From Homarus americanus (lineage: Eukaryota; Arthropoda; Malacostraca; Decapoda; Nephropidae), in the NCBI RefSeq assembly GCF_018991925.1, contig NW_024737068.1, positions 3,163,353 through 3,227,352 on the forward strand: a stretch of DNA of 64,000 nt, given 5' to 3'. Below the pieces are notes generated by a model, which had not been told where the DNA came from, made no database searches, and saw only the letters and a list, made by a program, of their open reading frames with translations. Below, piece by piece: positions 1 to 11,606 of the stretch. The stretch's first letter is position 1, and the number at the start of each line of letters is the position of its first letter. The translations under genes were made by a program, and so were the position numbers.

Positions 1-155
1 ACAGACTCTCATTTTGTATTTGGAACTAAAATGTCAAATGAGAGTGCTGTGCTATCCTTTACTAATAACATCTTAAACTCTTTTGATGACAGTCAGTTCA
101 CAATCGGAGTATTCCTGGACCTCTCTAAAGCATTTGATACTGTTGACCATACCAT
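1..155 (+). pseudogene. Non-LTR reverse transcriptase fragment, first half (LINE-D)
   Basis: The forward frame reads a finger/palm segment of a LINE reverse transcriptase, including the motif A block FLDLSKAFDTVDH, where the first Asp of this block is a metal ligand in this enzyme family. Reading stops making sense at about 155, exactly where the inverted-repeat end of a DNA transposon begins, and resumes in the same protein at 3164 (ILLAKLELYGIRG). The original enzyme copied its own RNA at a nicked target. The fragment is cut off by the window edge at its 5' side. A related fragment from further along the enzyme is at 57590-58460. Confidence 0.8.
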
Positions 156-175
156 TAGGGTGTGTCATACGGAGG
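156..175 (+). repeat. Terminal inverted repeat, left end
   Basis: This is the left terminal inverted repeat of the DNA transposon, beginning TAGGGTGTGTCATA. It directly follows the target copy CCATACCAT at 147-155. Confidence 0.85.
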
Positions 176-495
176 CGAATTTTTTTTTTTTGAGTTTGAA
201 ACATCGGCCCATGGTATTAATGATGTAGTTCTATGTGCAGAATCATGTGATATCTACAGATTTGAAAAATTTTGTTTTTTGCTGGGTAAATTACAACGAA
301 ATCTTATGAAAATTCAGTATTCCCACCCTTTTACCAACACCACTAAATAGCTTATTTAAAGTAAAGTAAATGTATCAGGTTAATTTATTATGATGAAAAT
401 GATCCAGAATAGTGAAACGAATGATCTTGACATATTTATTAAATTTAATATTCCTTTAGAAAAAAAATCATCAAATACAAAAACCGGTTTTTCTA

Positions 496-2660
496 CTACG
501 ACCCGGTGTTGCTGCACACCATAGAGAACATGTCTTTCTTGCTTCTGTTTCTACTCATCGCCTCCCTGCTGACCACCTGAGCTCGGATGTAGCCTTCCCT
601 CCTCTCCTGGCTGTACACGTGACTGCTGGCCTCGCTCACTTGCTGTACACAGCGCTCTATACTCTGGGTGTGCGAGGGCCAGGCAGGGACATGCATGGGG
701 TTGTCCAGGAAAGCTCTGACTTGAACATTGGTGAGGCTGCAGGTAAGAGGGGGCTCACTGCCAACCTGGATGTTATCCAGATCTATGAGATCAGTGAGGG
801 TCTTGGCACCTAGATTGACTTCAGGAGTCTTCCTGACCCTGAAGGAATCGTCACCAACTGATTCGTCATGCCCAGATCCTCTCATAAGTCTCATATCCAA
901 GATCTTTTTTGACTGCCACTCTTCTCTCCTCATCCTTGCAGAGGCATTGTCGCAAGGAGCTGCCTCCCGGGATAGGCGCCAGGGAAGATCTCCTCACAGT
1001 CTGCTCCACAATCTGAACAACCTTCCTTGGCTGACTCCTCAGGGGCTCAAGCTGGAAGAGAACATGCCTCGGACCTTCGGAGAACGATGACTTGACCTTG
1101 GTGTTGAACCAATTTGGCAAGTAGACACTCACGATGAATTGGACAATAAGTCTCAGTTTGTGAAGCTGGTTCCCTTTCAGTTTATGATGAGCGACCCAAA
1201 TTCTGCAGAACCTGAGAGCCGTTGTGAGCCACCTAGAATGTGAGACTGGACCTATCTGCAGGTAAGCAAGTCTGTCAGGCATGACCCCCGGTTTGATGGC
1301 ACTGCGTCATGTAACCATAGTACTGGTCAGTACTCAGGTCGTCAATGACAGTATGTGCAAGCTCAACGAGTGGAGGGCCAGCACCAACTGAGTTTTCAAA
1401 GCTCGGATTTATTTCTAACTCCAGTGGCAGAGTCAGCATCTTGCGAAGGACCAGACCATCTGTTGTTTGAAAGAGTCTTGCCATCCAGCTCTGGATCAGA
1501 TGTCTGAGTGGCAACTCGTTGGTGTGGAGGTCACAAACAATCCCAGACCAGCTTCCTCCCCATCTTCCGCTCTATCCACTGTATGGCCCCCCCTTGCCAC
1601 CCTGTGTTCGTGTTGGTGCTGTCCCCTCCAATGGCCTGCAGGGTCTGGTCTACGTTCCTCTCTCTGAGCCAGTTCACAATGTTATCTGCCACTATCTCAG
1701 CTGGTTTCCTGATGTCATCTTTCTCTGGAGTGAAATGCCACAAATACTTCCCTCCTGGTTCACTGCAGCAGGAGTAGTGTTCCTCCTTCACCATGGCAGG
1801 GAACAACTTGTCAGAATCTCCAACTTTCATGAACACTTTAGTGTCATCCCTTCTCCCATCAAAGAACAAACAATTGATTCTATTTTCTCTTATCCTCTTA
1901 TCAAACTCCTCTTCTAGGTTACTGACAAGTTTCTCCTGAGCTCTCCTTACTTTGTTATGATCTATCACCAGGTGAACATCATCAGGTGTTATCAAACCAC
2001 CTTCAATCCAGGCAGCTGTTGCTATCTCTGCAGTTTCTCTGAGACCAGTGTGGTGTCGCATGCTGGCCAGAGCTATGCTACGGGATATCTTTCCTATTTC
2101 AGATCTTATATGCCTGGAAGGTTTGGGATCATTATTTTTTCTGGAGTTAGGGACAGTGCCATTCTCCTGGTCAGCACTCGGATCAGCCATGGGGAAATCA
2201 TTAAACTCTGAATCAGCTTGACTCAAATATCGGCCTTTTTACCTCACCTGGTCCATTCTCAAGTCTCTTTTCCTCAGCAACTCTTCTCCTCTTCTGTCTC
2301 TCTGTAGCAGCCTCATCTCTTGGACTCCGGAATATCTTGGCTAAATGTGAGGCCCCTATACTGCCAGTCTTCTCTCTCTATGCTTTGACAAATGCCAGTT
2401 CGATCCCAGGAATCTTCAGTTCACGCTTGCAAATACAGGAGATGTGGGCCTCGGATTTACAGTCACGATCGCATCCAAACTCAGGACAGAGAACAATTAG
2501 GCACTTGCAAGTAATTATGTCAAATAACTGGTCCAGTTGCTTGGCAAAGCTGTCCTTAACTGCAAGTTTTCCTCTCCCAAGAGAGATATCTCTTGCCTTT
2601 TCCCAACTGGCTAGCAGTCTCTCACCTGTGTCCTTCTTCTGACTTGTTGCCTTGACTGGA
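496..2660 (-). pseudogene. Transposase of the TIR element, frameshifted
   Basis: Reading on the minus strand gives successive blocks. A Cys/His cluster (TCKC ... HISCICKREL) lies near 2440-2520, then a basic/coiled stretch, then a long open segment at 1531-2226 with GGDSTNTNTGWQGG and a Lys/Arg-rich end KLVWDC. After a shift near 1520 the reading resumes as HTNELPLRHLIQ. After another shift near 1480 it reads ELDGKT. PVSHSRWLTTALRFCR follows at about 1200-1270, and the frame runs on to about 496. The D-x-T-x-x-N-T-G block followed by H-x-N-E-L-P-x-R is typical of a multicopy arthropod transposase-like family; hAT affinity is an inference. At least two frameshifts make it non-functional. Confidence 0.65.
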
Positions 2661-3143
2661 GGCTTGGGCAGGCGTTAGCCAGAGTGTACTGTGCCAAGAC
2701 AGCTTTGAGGTCATATCACTAGCAATGTCTTTGTTTGTGTAAGTTCTTTGGTTCTTTTCACTGATTTGCCTGATTAAAACACAATGTAGGCAACTCCGAC
2801 TTCAGGAGCTCTCCCCCAGACCCAAGATAGTGACTGAGATGGCTGGATTTTTGGTTCCTCGTCCTGACACAAGCAGCCATCGCAAATATTATCAACTTAT
2901 AAATGCATCAGAATCTGAAACAGAAAAAATATTGTTAGTTGGGTTGTTAAAGAATGAAGTCGAAAGCAATGTTCACTATTTAATTGTAATGCACTAATGC
3001 AGCTGTACGTTAGATTTTCGATAAATTTCACGCTAAAATTTACCTAGCAAAAGGTTGCAAAATATTGAAACTGAAATTATTTTCTGTTTATATACACTAA
3101 AATCTACCAAAAAAGTGATGGGCCATTAGTTTTAGCTGATCTT

Positions 3144-3163
3144 CCCTCCTATGACACACCCTA
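3144..3163 (-). repeat. Terminal inverted repeat, right end
   Basis: This is the complement of the left terminus with about two mismatches. It is followed by the second target copy CCATACCAT at 3164-3172. Confidence 0.85.
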
Positions 3164-3262
3164 CCATACCATCCTCCTGGCAAAGCTTGAGCTTTATGGC
3201 ATTAGGGGGTTATCCCACAATTGATTTACCTCATATCTGTCTAATAGGAAGGAGTATCCTCT
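3164..3262 (+). pseudogene. Non-LTR reverse transcriptase fragment, continuation (LINE-D)
   Basis: After the transposon, the interrupted LINE frame continues as HTILLAKLELYGIRG and, after a stop, FTSYLSNRKEY. These are the residues that follow motif A in this LINE type. The reading is lost after about 3262, so the copy is also truncated at its 3' side. The short stretch 3263-3399 holds nothing recognisable. Confidence 0.7.
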
Positions 3263-3437
3263 TATATGACCACACATAGATTTTATTTCCTATGTATCTA
3301 TAACAAAATACTAACCATAAGTTATTCGTATGTTACAAGTGAGTGAGTGTGTTTTGAAAATTGACCAATCGTCCCATAATGCTCGGCATGCATACAGGTA
3401 CAGTACATACATACATACTCGGAATTGAGTGTGACGA

Positions 3438-3650
3438 TCATCCAGCTATGATACAATGATATGATTTATTAAGGATGCACCTTTGTTGGTGAGATTTAAG
3501 GTGACTCGAGAGGCCGATATGGGATATACAGGGCCGTTTACAGATGTTGCATAACTCGAAAGTAGTGACACCTTCTCGTGTAGTGCTTCTCCAAGCGTTA
3601 CGGTGTGAAGCTACTGTCTCCCAGTTGAGAAGGTCGATTTGGCACTTTTT
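3438..3650 (-). pseudogene. LINE-A C-terminal zinc-finger region
   Basis: The minus frame reads LLNWETVASHRNAWR, the usual linker after the LINE thumb, then CNICKRPCISHIGLSSHLKSH. The latter is a C2H2 finger (C-x2-C-x12-H-x3-H spacing, visible Cys and His) of the kind found at the C terminus of several LINE ORF2 proteins, probably for nucleic-acid binding. The matching region of another copy is at 42456-42773 (CNICGRPCRSSIGL). A poly-A run upstream (reading KKKKKK) marks the boundary with the inserted repeat. Confidence 0.7.
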
Positions 3651-3725
3651 TTTTTTTTTTTTTAAGGGAATTAGCCCACCCGAGCACAGGTCACTGACCC
3701 ACATCGGGGCCTGGGGGGCGAAAAT

Positions 3726-4041
<316 letters not shown>

Positions 4042-4430
4042 TCATGGTCATAAAATTTTTAATAAAAATAAAATAAATAATTCAAAGTAAATACAATTTT
4101 TAATACAAAATATAAAATTAAAAAATTAAATACTAAAATAATAATGATAACAATAATAATAATAACAACACTGCAATGATAATAATAAAGAACCATAAAT
4201 AAATACAAAAATGGAAAAAAAATCAATAGTGAGAAACGATATATGTCAAAATAAGGCAAACAATTGAGACCCTGCAATTGTGTGTAAATGAGGCAGAAAT
4301 TTAGATCACCAACCTGGAACTTGGTCACAATTATCGTGATGCCATATGGCAGCAGGGTCTACCATTAGACAACACATTACGCTTCCAGTATCTTCCTAGG
4401 TGGTAGTACCTCCCTGTTACGTTTATCATT
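4042..4430 (-). repeat. Dispersed repeat R with (TAA)n tail, copy 1
   Basis: This segment matches 42094-42350 along most of its length. Shared blocks include gagaccctgcaattgtgtgt and gccattagacaacacatta (one or two differences). Read on the minus strand it ends in TTATGGTTCTTTATTATT followed by the ATT tract, which resembles a retroposon tail. A short peptide (FCLIYTQLQGLNC) is kept in both copies, but no domain is recognisable. It interrupts LINE-A copy a between the thumb and the zinc finger. It is either a short retroposon or the 3' end of a longer one. Confidence 0.6.
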
Positions 4431-5780
4431 AGTTAGGTGACTGTAAAGTAGCTGCTTTGGCAGTCTACTATCGTCCATTTGGTTAACATGGTCAGTCCAA
4501 CGTAGTTGTTCATGGAAAATGGTAGCCTCGATGCTCCTACAGTTGGTGTCAGCGAGACTACTGGCATTTGTTCTCTTGTCCTCCCAGCGAACTCGAAAGT
4601 TGGAATGTAGGTTTCGTTGGTGAAAGTTTTCTGGTGCCTTGAGGTGCCTCCTGCATGTGACCCATATCTCGCTGCCATAAAAGCAGGGTGGGGAGGACCA
4701 TTGCTCGATACACGTGCAGCTCTGAACATAATTTCAATTCCCTACAGCTGAAGACATAGGTACAGAGTCTGCTAAGGGCTTGAGATGCTCATTTGATCTG
4801 ATGTTGAAATTCATCATTGATGTCTGCTGTGGTGGGCAGGTGGTAACCAAGGTACTGGAAGTGAGTAGCTTTAGAGAGAGTAGTACCGTTAAGCTGGAGG
4901 TGTGGTTAAACCAGGGGCAGGCTGAAAGAGAATGTGAGTCTTACATGCATTCACCTCAAGGTCGAAGTGTGCATACACATCTGCGTAGGTCGTTCATGAT
5001 TTCCTGTAGGTCGCTTTCAGTGTGAGCGACAAATGTGAGGTCGTCTGCAGACTGAAGTTCAGTGATGGAAGCTGCCGACACTTTTGTTCTTGCCTGGAGT
5101 AGTCTTATGTTGAAAAGTCTCTTCATCCGGTACTGGATGTCCACCCCGCTAGCTAAATTGGCACTGGCACGCATAGGAAGGCAGCCAAGAAAATGTAAAA
5201 GAGAGTTCGTGCCAGCACATATCATTGTTTTATCCCCGGTTGGATGGGGAAGAACTCTGACTGGGTGTCATTGTGTAGGATAATGCCTTTCATGCCATCG
5301 TGGGGGTTGCCTAACAATAACAATGAATTTTGTTGGGCAGCCAAAACGACTGAGGGTTCGCCAGAGGGTTTCTCTGTTGACTGAGTCGAAAGCCTTCGTA
5401 AACTCAATAAAGGCCATGTCCAAGTCACGACGCTGTTTTCTGCACTTTTCTTGTATCTGGCGGGCAGCAAGGATCATGTTACTGGTACCACGATATGGTC
5501 TAAAGCCACATCGAGATTCTGGAAGGAAGTCGTACGCCTCAGGAAGAAGTCTATTTAGGAGGACTCGAGCGATAATCTTGTCAGCTACGAACAGCAGTGA
5601 GATCCCGTGGTAATTGCCACAGTCTGACCGGATTTCCTCTTTTTTCCCATATATTCTCCAGGAGTGAGTGAAGACGGTTGGTAAGCAGAGATCCTTCTGT
5701 TTTATAGACCTCGGCTGGGATTCCATCAGGCCCTGTGGCTTTGTTATTTTTCATCTGTTTGATGGCAGTAGTTGCTGCTT
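4431..5780 (-). pseudogene. LINE-A reverse transcriptase, frameshifted (copy a)
   Basis: Blocks in minus-strand order are KATGPDGIPAEVYK, DCGNYHGISLLFVADKII, CGFRPYRG, AFIEFTKAFDSVNRETLW (motif A), FGCPTKF, then SADDLTFVAHTESDLQEI. In the last block the usual YADD box reads SADD. The thumb follows with VYRAMVLPTLL and LRWTDHVNQMDDS-like frames near 4480-4720. The frame changes several times and stops are present, so it is a dead copy. Spacing and order match copy b (33430-34312) and copy c (54243-55320), supporting one family. Confidence 0.75.
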
Positions 5781-7440
5781 CGGGGAGTAACTTCCACTGT
5801 GGTTCCCATCCGTGTGCTGCATTCTTTTTCCATCCTCGGGGCTCTGGAAACGGAACATCTAGAACATGGACATCTGCTTACCACCCAAAAATTATACCTT
5901 GGTAAGTAACCCTTTTTTGTTTGTGCTGCTCCAGTTGGTGGTATGGCGTCCATGGATATGCCTTTTGGTGGTAAATAAAGGTTTTCTGGCTGAGTTCACA
6001 CAAGTCTCACAGCTGGTTCTGGCATATAGCAGCACAACATAGGTCTTTAGTACCCACATTATATTTTCGTTGGAACTTGCTGGACTTCAAGACGGTGAAG
6101 ACGGTAGTGACCTCATCAAATGATTTACAAATATCGAAAGCAATTTTCTTACCCCTGACTGCAAACGAAAAGCAGTTTTGCATCCAATAAAGGCACGCAA
6201 CATGGGAAGCGCGCGTACTTTCTCTACATTCAATGTCATGAAATGGAATGCATCTCAAGTATTTTCCTGTGCTAAATGCTGTCCAGAGTTCAGAGTTCTC
6301 AAGCAAGACTGAACTAGACTCGGCGGGAGCCACTACACCTGTGTGTACGTTATGCAACATAATTCTGCGATAATCTCTTGTAGTTGCATCCAGTGCATAT
6401 AGCAATAGTCTTGTAATATACACTTCCTTCTCCTTCGAAAGATGGTCTCGAATCTGTTGCTAAATGAGAAACAAAACACTCCAAAATAAATCTTCACAAT
6501 AGTATGGTTATTAGATGTCAATAGTGCAACAGTTTAACAAACATGCATATTGTTAACTTGATGTGCCAAGAAGTCGTAGAGTTCATCCTTGCCATCCACT
6601 CGCAAGAACTCTTGCCAGTTTTCTAGAATTGTATTGGCATCTGCAACACGCCTCCGAACAACCCTACAGGCTCGTTGGAAGATAAACAGCCCAAATGATG
6701 TTGACTCTTGTTACATGATTCAGCTGGGATTTGATGTTAGCTAGAAACACCAGTGTAGCATATTCCTGAGAGGATTTCACACCCATTGGCTTCAGCATGT
6801 TAATGATTGCAGCACCATCGAGTATGATAACATCAACCACTGGGTCATCTCCATTGGATTTCCAGAGCTTGTCCAGGCATTCTGTGAGATCAGCCTTCGA
6901 GCTAAGCCGGATTTTTCTTAACTGAAACAAGGGTAGCGGGTACGTATAATGTTCGTACTTGAAGAAATTTTCCAAGTCTCCTTCTTGTGTTTAATATACA
7001 ATCTAAAGTCTATAAATAGTGCACAGTCATGGAACCCTCAACGGCGGACGACTGAAAAAAGTTTTATTTTTTATAGGGTCACATACCTGTGTTGTTCTCT
7101 TCACAAACTGATCTGTGACATTCTTCTCATATTTTTTCTTACCTATCTTCTCTATACATCGTACTAACATATCACTGACATCTCTGCAGTCCAATATTAT
7201 CAAGTCATGGTTCTCTTCCGTTAATGGATGCCCCATGTCTTGAGTTATTTGAACGAGCAAATGTGGCCTGTGCAGACAACGAAAGCTCATGATGTCTTGG
7301 ATCAGTCTGGTAGGTGCTGTTTTCAAGGCAAGCTGTTTCGAAGTCATTTAACATCCTCACATGTTGTGGTCCTGCTATCATGTACTGCAAGGGAGATCTT
7401 GGGTTTTGCATCAAACCGAGTGCTTTGTTTTGCACACGCT
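5781..7440 (-). pseudogene. Decayed copy of a multicopy PIN/flap-nuclease-like family
   Basis: Minus-strand blocks in order are HELSLSAQATFARSNNS (7300), DLIILDCRDVSDML (7180), VVDVIILDGAAIINMLKP (6830), YATLVFLANIKSQLNHVTRV with IIWAVYLPTSL (6700), an LLLYALDATTRDYRRI block (6400), ENSELWTAFSTGKYLRCIPF (6290), CKSFDEVTTVFTVL (6110), and GWEPQWKLLPEA near 5790. I recognise this order from a widespread family of uncharacterised proteins in crustaceans, molluscs and fish that occurs in many copies per genome. Its spaced Asp blocks look like FEN1/XPG or PIN nucleases, but that is inference. Frameshifts near 6660, 6980 and elsewhere break it. It abuts LINE-A at about 5780. Confidence 0.55.
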
Positions 7441-8312
7441 CATAAAAATAGCTCCATGAAAATTTTTTATTTTTTTTTATTTTCGAATAAAAGACGATGA
7501 CAATTGATTTGCTGTGTGTAAAAACATTGAAAATGTTACTTTATTCATGTTTATATGTGATATATTGCCCAAGATATAGGACTTAATCGATTTTCGAGAT
7601 GAGTGTGGTAGCCATCTCTGGTTTTCCCATTTATGGGCTCCACTATGAAATATTCAGAGTGGCACTATATCTGAAATCATTAAGAACACATTAAACATGA
7701 TCTACGTAAATTTTGGTGCTTTTATCCCAAAAATTCACAATTGTTTTCACCAATCCCACTAAACCTAACCTAACCTAACTAAACCCAACTGAAACATTAA
7801 TTTCTCTATTTTACTCAATTCTTTGGTCATTCCGTGGAATAACTGACTACACCACTAGATTGGAACCAGTTACATCAACGTCTCCTGAATCCTGATGCCC
7901 CTCTTATCTTTTATTTACCTCGTGTTTACTTAATTGTTCAGAGGATTTTTATTTTATTTTACTTGATTCATTTATATTTTTTTCTCGTTATTTTAGGATT
8001 GATTTATTGGTGTTTTCGAAATGAAATAGTGGAAGTAATAACTTATGATGGTAAGAGCACATATTGTTAATGGTTGTGTGACTATACAGAGAGTTTTTTT
8101 GTTTCACTTAAAATCTGTCTCATTAACATTTTCTTCGTCTTTCATTTTATCTCTACCTGTTTATCTTTCTTTCACTTCTAATTTCGCTTTTTCTCTCTCT
8201 TTCTCACTTTCTCTTTCTTTCTCTAGTTTATAAATAAAGGATTGATTTAGTGTTGTGCTCAGTCCGAATAAAATTATACAGTATAAAAAAAAATAATTCC
8301 TAAACAGTATTT
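7441..8312. other. AT-rich stretch without genes
   Basis: No coding signal or family match was seen. It contains three consecutive CCTAA units (7764-7779), the complement of the arthropod telomere motif TTAGG but too few to mean anything, and a CT-rich run at 8170-8225. Confidence 0.6.
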
Positions 8313-8735
8313 TGGGATTTCAGGAGTAGATAAAGGGTTTCAAACTTACCTTTAAAGGTTTTAGAAATGAATAGAGGGATTCTTATTTTTATTTGGGGAT
8401 TTTAGGGATGGATAAAGGGGTTTATACTTAAATTTAGGAGTTTTATGGGTGGGTAAAGGAATTTTGATTTTGATTTCGGGATTTTAGTAATGGATAAAGG
8501 ATTGCATAAGCATATTTGGAGAATTTAGGTACAGAGAAAAGGTTTCTAATGTAATTTTTGGGATTTGGGGGATGGGTAAAGGGTTTCATCCATACACTTC
8601 CAGGTTTTAGGGACGGACATAGGGAATTTTATTCTTATTTTGTGATTTTAGGGATTATTATGGAATTTCGTGCTAAATACTTAATTGAAGATGTTTTAGG
8701 GAAAGATAATGGGACTTCAAGGATAAAAAAGGGAT
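8313..8735. repeat. Degenerate 41-bp minisatellite
   Basis: A core close to GGGATTTTAGGGATGGATAA AGG recurs with starts near 8313, 8355, 8396, 8436, 8478, 8518, 8560, 8602, 8642 and 8687, a 40-42 bp spacing over about ten units. Units differ by roughly a quarter of their bases, so the array is old. Confidence 0.8.
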
Positions 8736-9500
8736 ATCATACGTAATTAAAAAAAATTTTTAGAAGTGGATCACTAGTTTGTAATTAACAAAAAGAAATA
8801 AAACAAAGCCAATATAACTCTGAAGTAACGTGACATACATACTGATACATATAAAATCCCCATCTCTCTCTTCCTCTCTTTTTTTGTCAAATTCTTTGAT
8901 TACGTGTCAGTGGCGACTAACACACGCACACACAGATACATGGAGTCACGCGAGAGGGAAATGGGAGGAAGGGTGAGCGGGTGGAAAAAGAGAGAATAAG
9001 GGGTGGAGAGAGAGAGAGAGAGAGAGAGGCCTACAGGTTGAAATCCAGTATGACAAATGAATAAAGACAAACACTAAGAGAGAGAGAGGGAGAAGAGAAA
9101 CGGACACAGAAAAAATATCATGCACCTACACACATATAAACGCAAACACTCACTGTTATATATGTCTATGTATTTACATAATATTAAGACTTGTGCTGTA
9201 TATTCATTTTGTATCAGACACTGCTGCAATAGCATTATTCTATGGACCAAGCATAACGAAAGGTGTAGGTATCTTGTTATAATTAGTTTAATTTTGCATT
9301 TAATGTGAATTATTTTGGTTCTATGTAGTTCCTGATATTTTTTAATCACAAAATATTAAGTGTTTGTATTAATAAGATTTGAGTTTAAATTTTGGCTGTG
9401 AAAAATGTACTATTGTGGTCCTTCTAGAAGGTCTGTCTCCCTCCAGGCAGACACAGGGTGTGAACTAGGACCCAGGAATCTAATATACTATAGGACTAGG
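8736..9500. other. Low-complexity spacer
   Basis: No gene was seen. It holds short (GA)n runs at 9009-9029 and 9078-9090 and otherwise AT-rich sequence. Confidence 0.6.
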
Positions 9501-10242
9501 TGTGTGTGTGTGTGTGTGTGTCTGTTCTGGGCAGCCAAAACGGCACAATTGTTTTTCATCAAACTTGGTGGAAAAATCGCAAAAAATTCGTAGAGTGGAA
9601 CAAACCTGGTCCCATATCGATGGTTTCTTTAGGAAGCCATTAAATAACCATTTAATTACGCTGGAAATCGATGCAAGTCTACGGACTTGGTGCACCCTCA
9701 TTCGCTGTACGCTGTCACCCCAAGATTGCAGTTATCGTACGCCTCCCTTCTCTTCCCCCCACTTTTTTTCTTAGCCTCCTTTTTTTTACTGTTGTTTGGA
9801 TTAGTGAAGGAAGGAAGATGAGTAAATAGAAGAATATAGAAGGGGAAACAGAAAATAGTTAGAGATAACAGGTGGGGGGAGCTGAGTTTCATCATGCATC
9901 TGGATGCGCAGTTTCAACCTTACCAGACGACCTTACAGCTACAATGTATACTTATTCCTGTGGCTCATGGAAAAGGAGAAGAGATAAAAAGATAATAACA
10001 GGAATGCATGGAGAAGATGACTACAATAGACACAGGGTGAATATAGACAGTGAAACAGACAGGAGGTTGACAAAAATAGACAGATTCATACATGCACAAA
10101 TAGACAATATGTCAACTAACATGACAGACAGACAGCTGACTGACTGGTTAACATTAGAGAAACAGGCAGACACACGCCAACAACGGATAAGACAGACAGA
10201 TTTGACGACACAAAGAGTACAGACGGGCTTACATTCAAACAC
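9501..10242. other. Non-coding spacer with short (GT)n
   Basis: Starts with (GT)n at 9501-9522. An open frame from 9872 runs into the 21-bp array, but its first 120 codons are rich in AGACAGA-like words and show no domain, so it was not called a gene. Confidence 0.5.
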
Positions 10243-10656
10243 CAGGACCATGATTATAACAACCACGACCATGATTATAACAACCACGACCATGATTATA
10301 ACAACCACGACCATGATTATAACAACCACAACCATGATTACAACAACCACGACTATGATCATAACCATGAACATGATTATAACAACCACTACCATGATCA
10401 TAACCACGACCATGATTATAACAACCACGACCATGATTATAACAACTACGACCATGATTATAACAACCACACCCATGATTATAACAACCACGACTATGAT
10501 CATAACTACCACGACTATGATCATAACCACGACCATGATTATAACAACCACGACTATGATTATAACAACCACGACTATGATCATAACCACAACTATGATT
10601 ATAACAACCACGACCATGATTATAATAACCACGACCATGATTATAACAACCACGAC
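10243..10656. repeat. 21-bp minisatellite
   Basis: About 20 units of catgattataacaaccacga (plus one base), with some shortened units. Because the unit is a multiple of three, both strands stay open, giving long Ile/Thr or Val/Met frames that are not genes. The array stops exactly at the LTR terminus at 10657. Confidence 0.92.
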
Positions 10657-11445
10657 TGTAAAGGCCTGGGACTTTGGGATAGAAATCCCTTACCAGACCA
10701 ATCAGGTTCTTAATAAAGGAAAGTCAAGGACCATGGTTTTCTGAGGAATAACAAACAACCGTTTGAGATTGACATTTCTTTACTATAAAAAATATAACAC
10801 AAAACTCTAACACCACTCAACAAACATCAATTAATTACGGGAGTCAAACAATTAATGCAGTCAATAGTTAATGGAGTTAATCAATTAAGGGAAGCAAACA
10901 ATTAAAGGAATCAAACAAATAATGGGAGTCAACAATTGATAGAATAGAACAATGAAGGGTAGTCAGCAATTAATGGAATCAAACAACCATAGAATCAAAC
11001 AATGAACAGATATTTCCTACGGCAGTGGCCTTGGGGGAAGGTTCTGGAACACAGTGATCCACACTCAGGGTAGGGAAGCGTCCATTCAACTCCACACTCG
11101 AGCAACGTCTTGAAATGGCAGGAGAACACCGGGGCACAGACGGAATGAGATGAACTGACCGTCGTGGTATGTGGTAGTGGTAGATGTCCAGAGAATTGAC
11201 AGTCCATAGGTGAAGGTCTGGGGACACAGCCCACTAGTCCAGGACCTATGATGAGATCACAGCCAGAATTTGATGAACAGCGGGATAGCTAGATAGTGAC
11301 TGTATGGCGGCTGGGTTGAATCTGCCGGTGACCCAGATAGTCGCTGCCGTTCTCACCTCTGTCCAACAGCCCCAAGTGTCGTTCGCACCAGCAAACGAGT
11401 GAGTAAGCAGCGGTAACGAGCAGGAAGATAGTTTCCGCCCTTACA
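10657..11445 (-). mobile_element. Gypsy-type LTR, family LTR-Y (3' LTR)
   Basis: Read on the minus strand this 789-bp segment starts TGTAAGGGCGG and ends GGCCTTTACA, so the ends carry the short inverted TGTAA/TTACA. It matches a second LTR at 58461-59394 at both ends and in the segment AGGTGAGAACG. Its middle carries AATTAATGG-GTCAA type short repeats (about 10830-10990). It is preceded on the minus strand by a purine tract and integrase remains, which marks it as a 3' LTR. The 3' flank is the 21-bp minisatellite, into which the element inserted. Confidence 0.85.
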
Positions 11446-11457
11446 CAGCTCCCCCAA
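11446..11457 (-). other. Polypurine tract of the LTR-Y element
   Basis: The minus strand reads TTGGGGGAGCTG immediately before the LTR start TGTAAGGG. This is the expected position for the plus-strand DNA primer of reverse transcription. Confidence 0.7.
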
Positions 11458-11606
11458 CAAAAATCTACTGTAAGGTAGACTAAAACTTAAGATTAGTACA
11501 CAAAGCATAATCATCTTACAACAAATGCTTAAATACACATTGCACAATAAAGAAGGGTCATAGAAAAGAATAGAAGGTAACTTGATGTCCAAAACGTAAA
11601 GCCTTA

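Larger units (their letters stand above)
156..3163 (-). mobile_element. Complete cut-and-paste DNA transposon with TIRs, inserted in a LINE
   Basis: The ends are inverted repeats: tagggtgtgtcatacggagg at 156-175 and the near-identical complement at 3144-3163. The direct repeat CCATACCAT flanks both sides (147-155 and 3164-3172) and is a 9-bp target duplication (8 bp if the ends are read asymmetrically). Removing the element and one repeat rejoins the LINE-D reverse transcriptase reading. The transposase remnant lies on the minus strand (about 496-2660). About 480 bp upstream of it (2661-3143) and 320 bp downstream (176-495) are AT-rich and non-coding. An 8-bp duplication would suit hAT and 9 bp MULE-like elements, so the superfamily is left open. 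Confidence 0.88.

Noticed and set aside
7764..7779. Interstitial telomere repeat (CCTAA)n
   Set aside because: Only three units, which can occur by chance in AT-rich DNA.
10243..10656. CRISPR array
   Set aside because: Tandem units without unique spacers, in a eukaryotic context; the same applies to the other minisatellites.
9872..10744. 290-codon frame, and 210 codons on the opposite strand
   Set aside because: Mostly the 21-bp minisatellite, whose length keeps both strands open.
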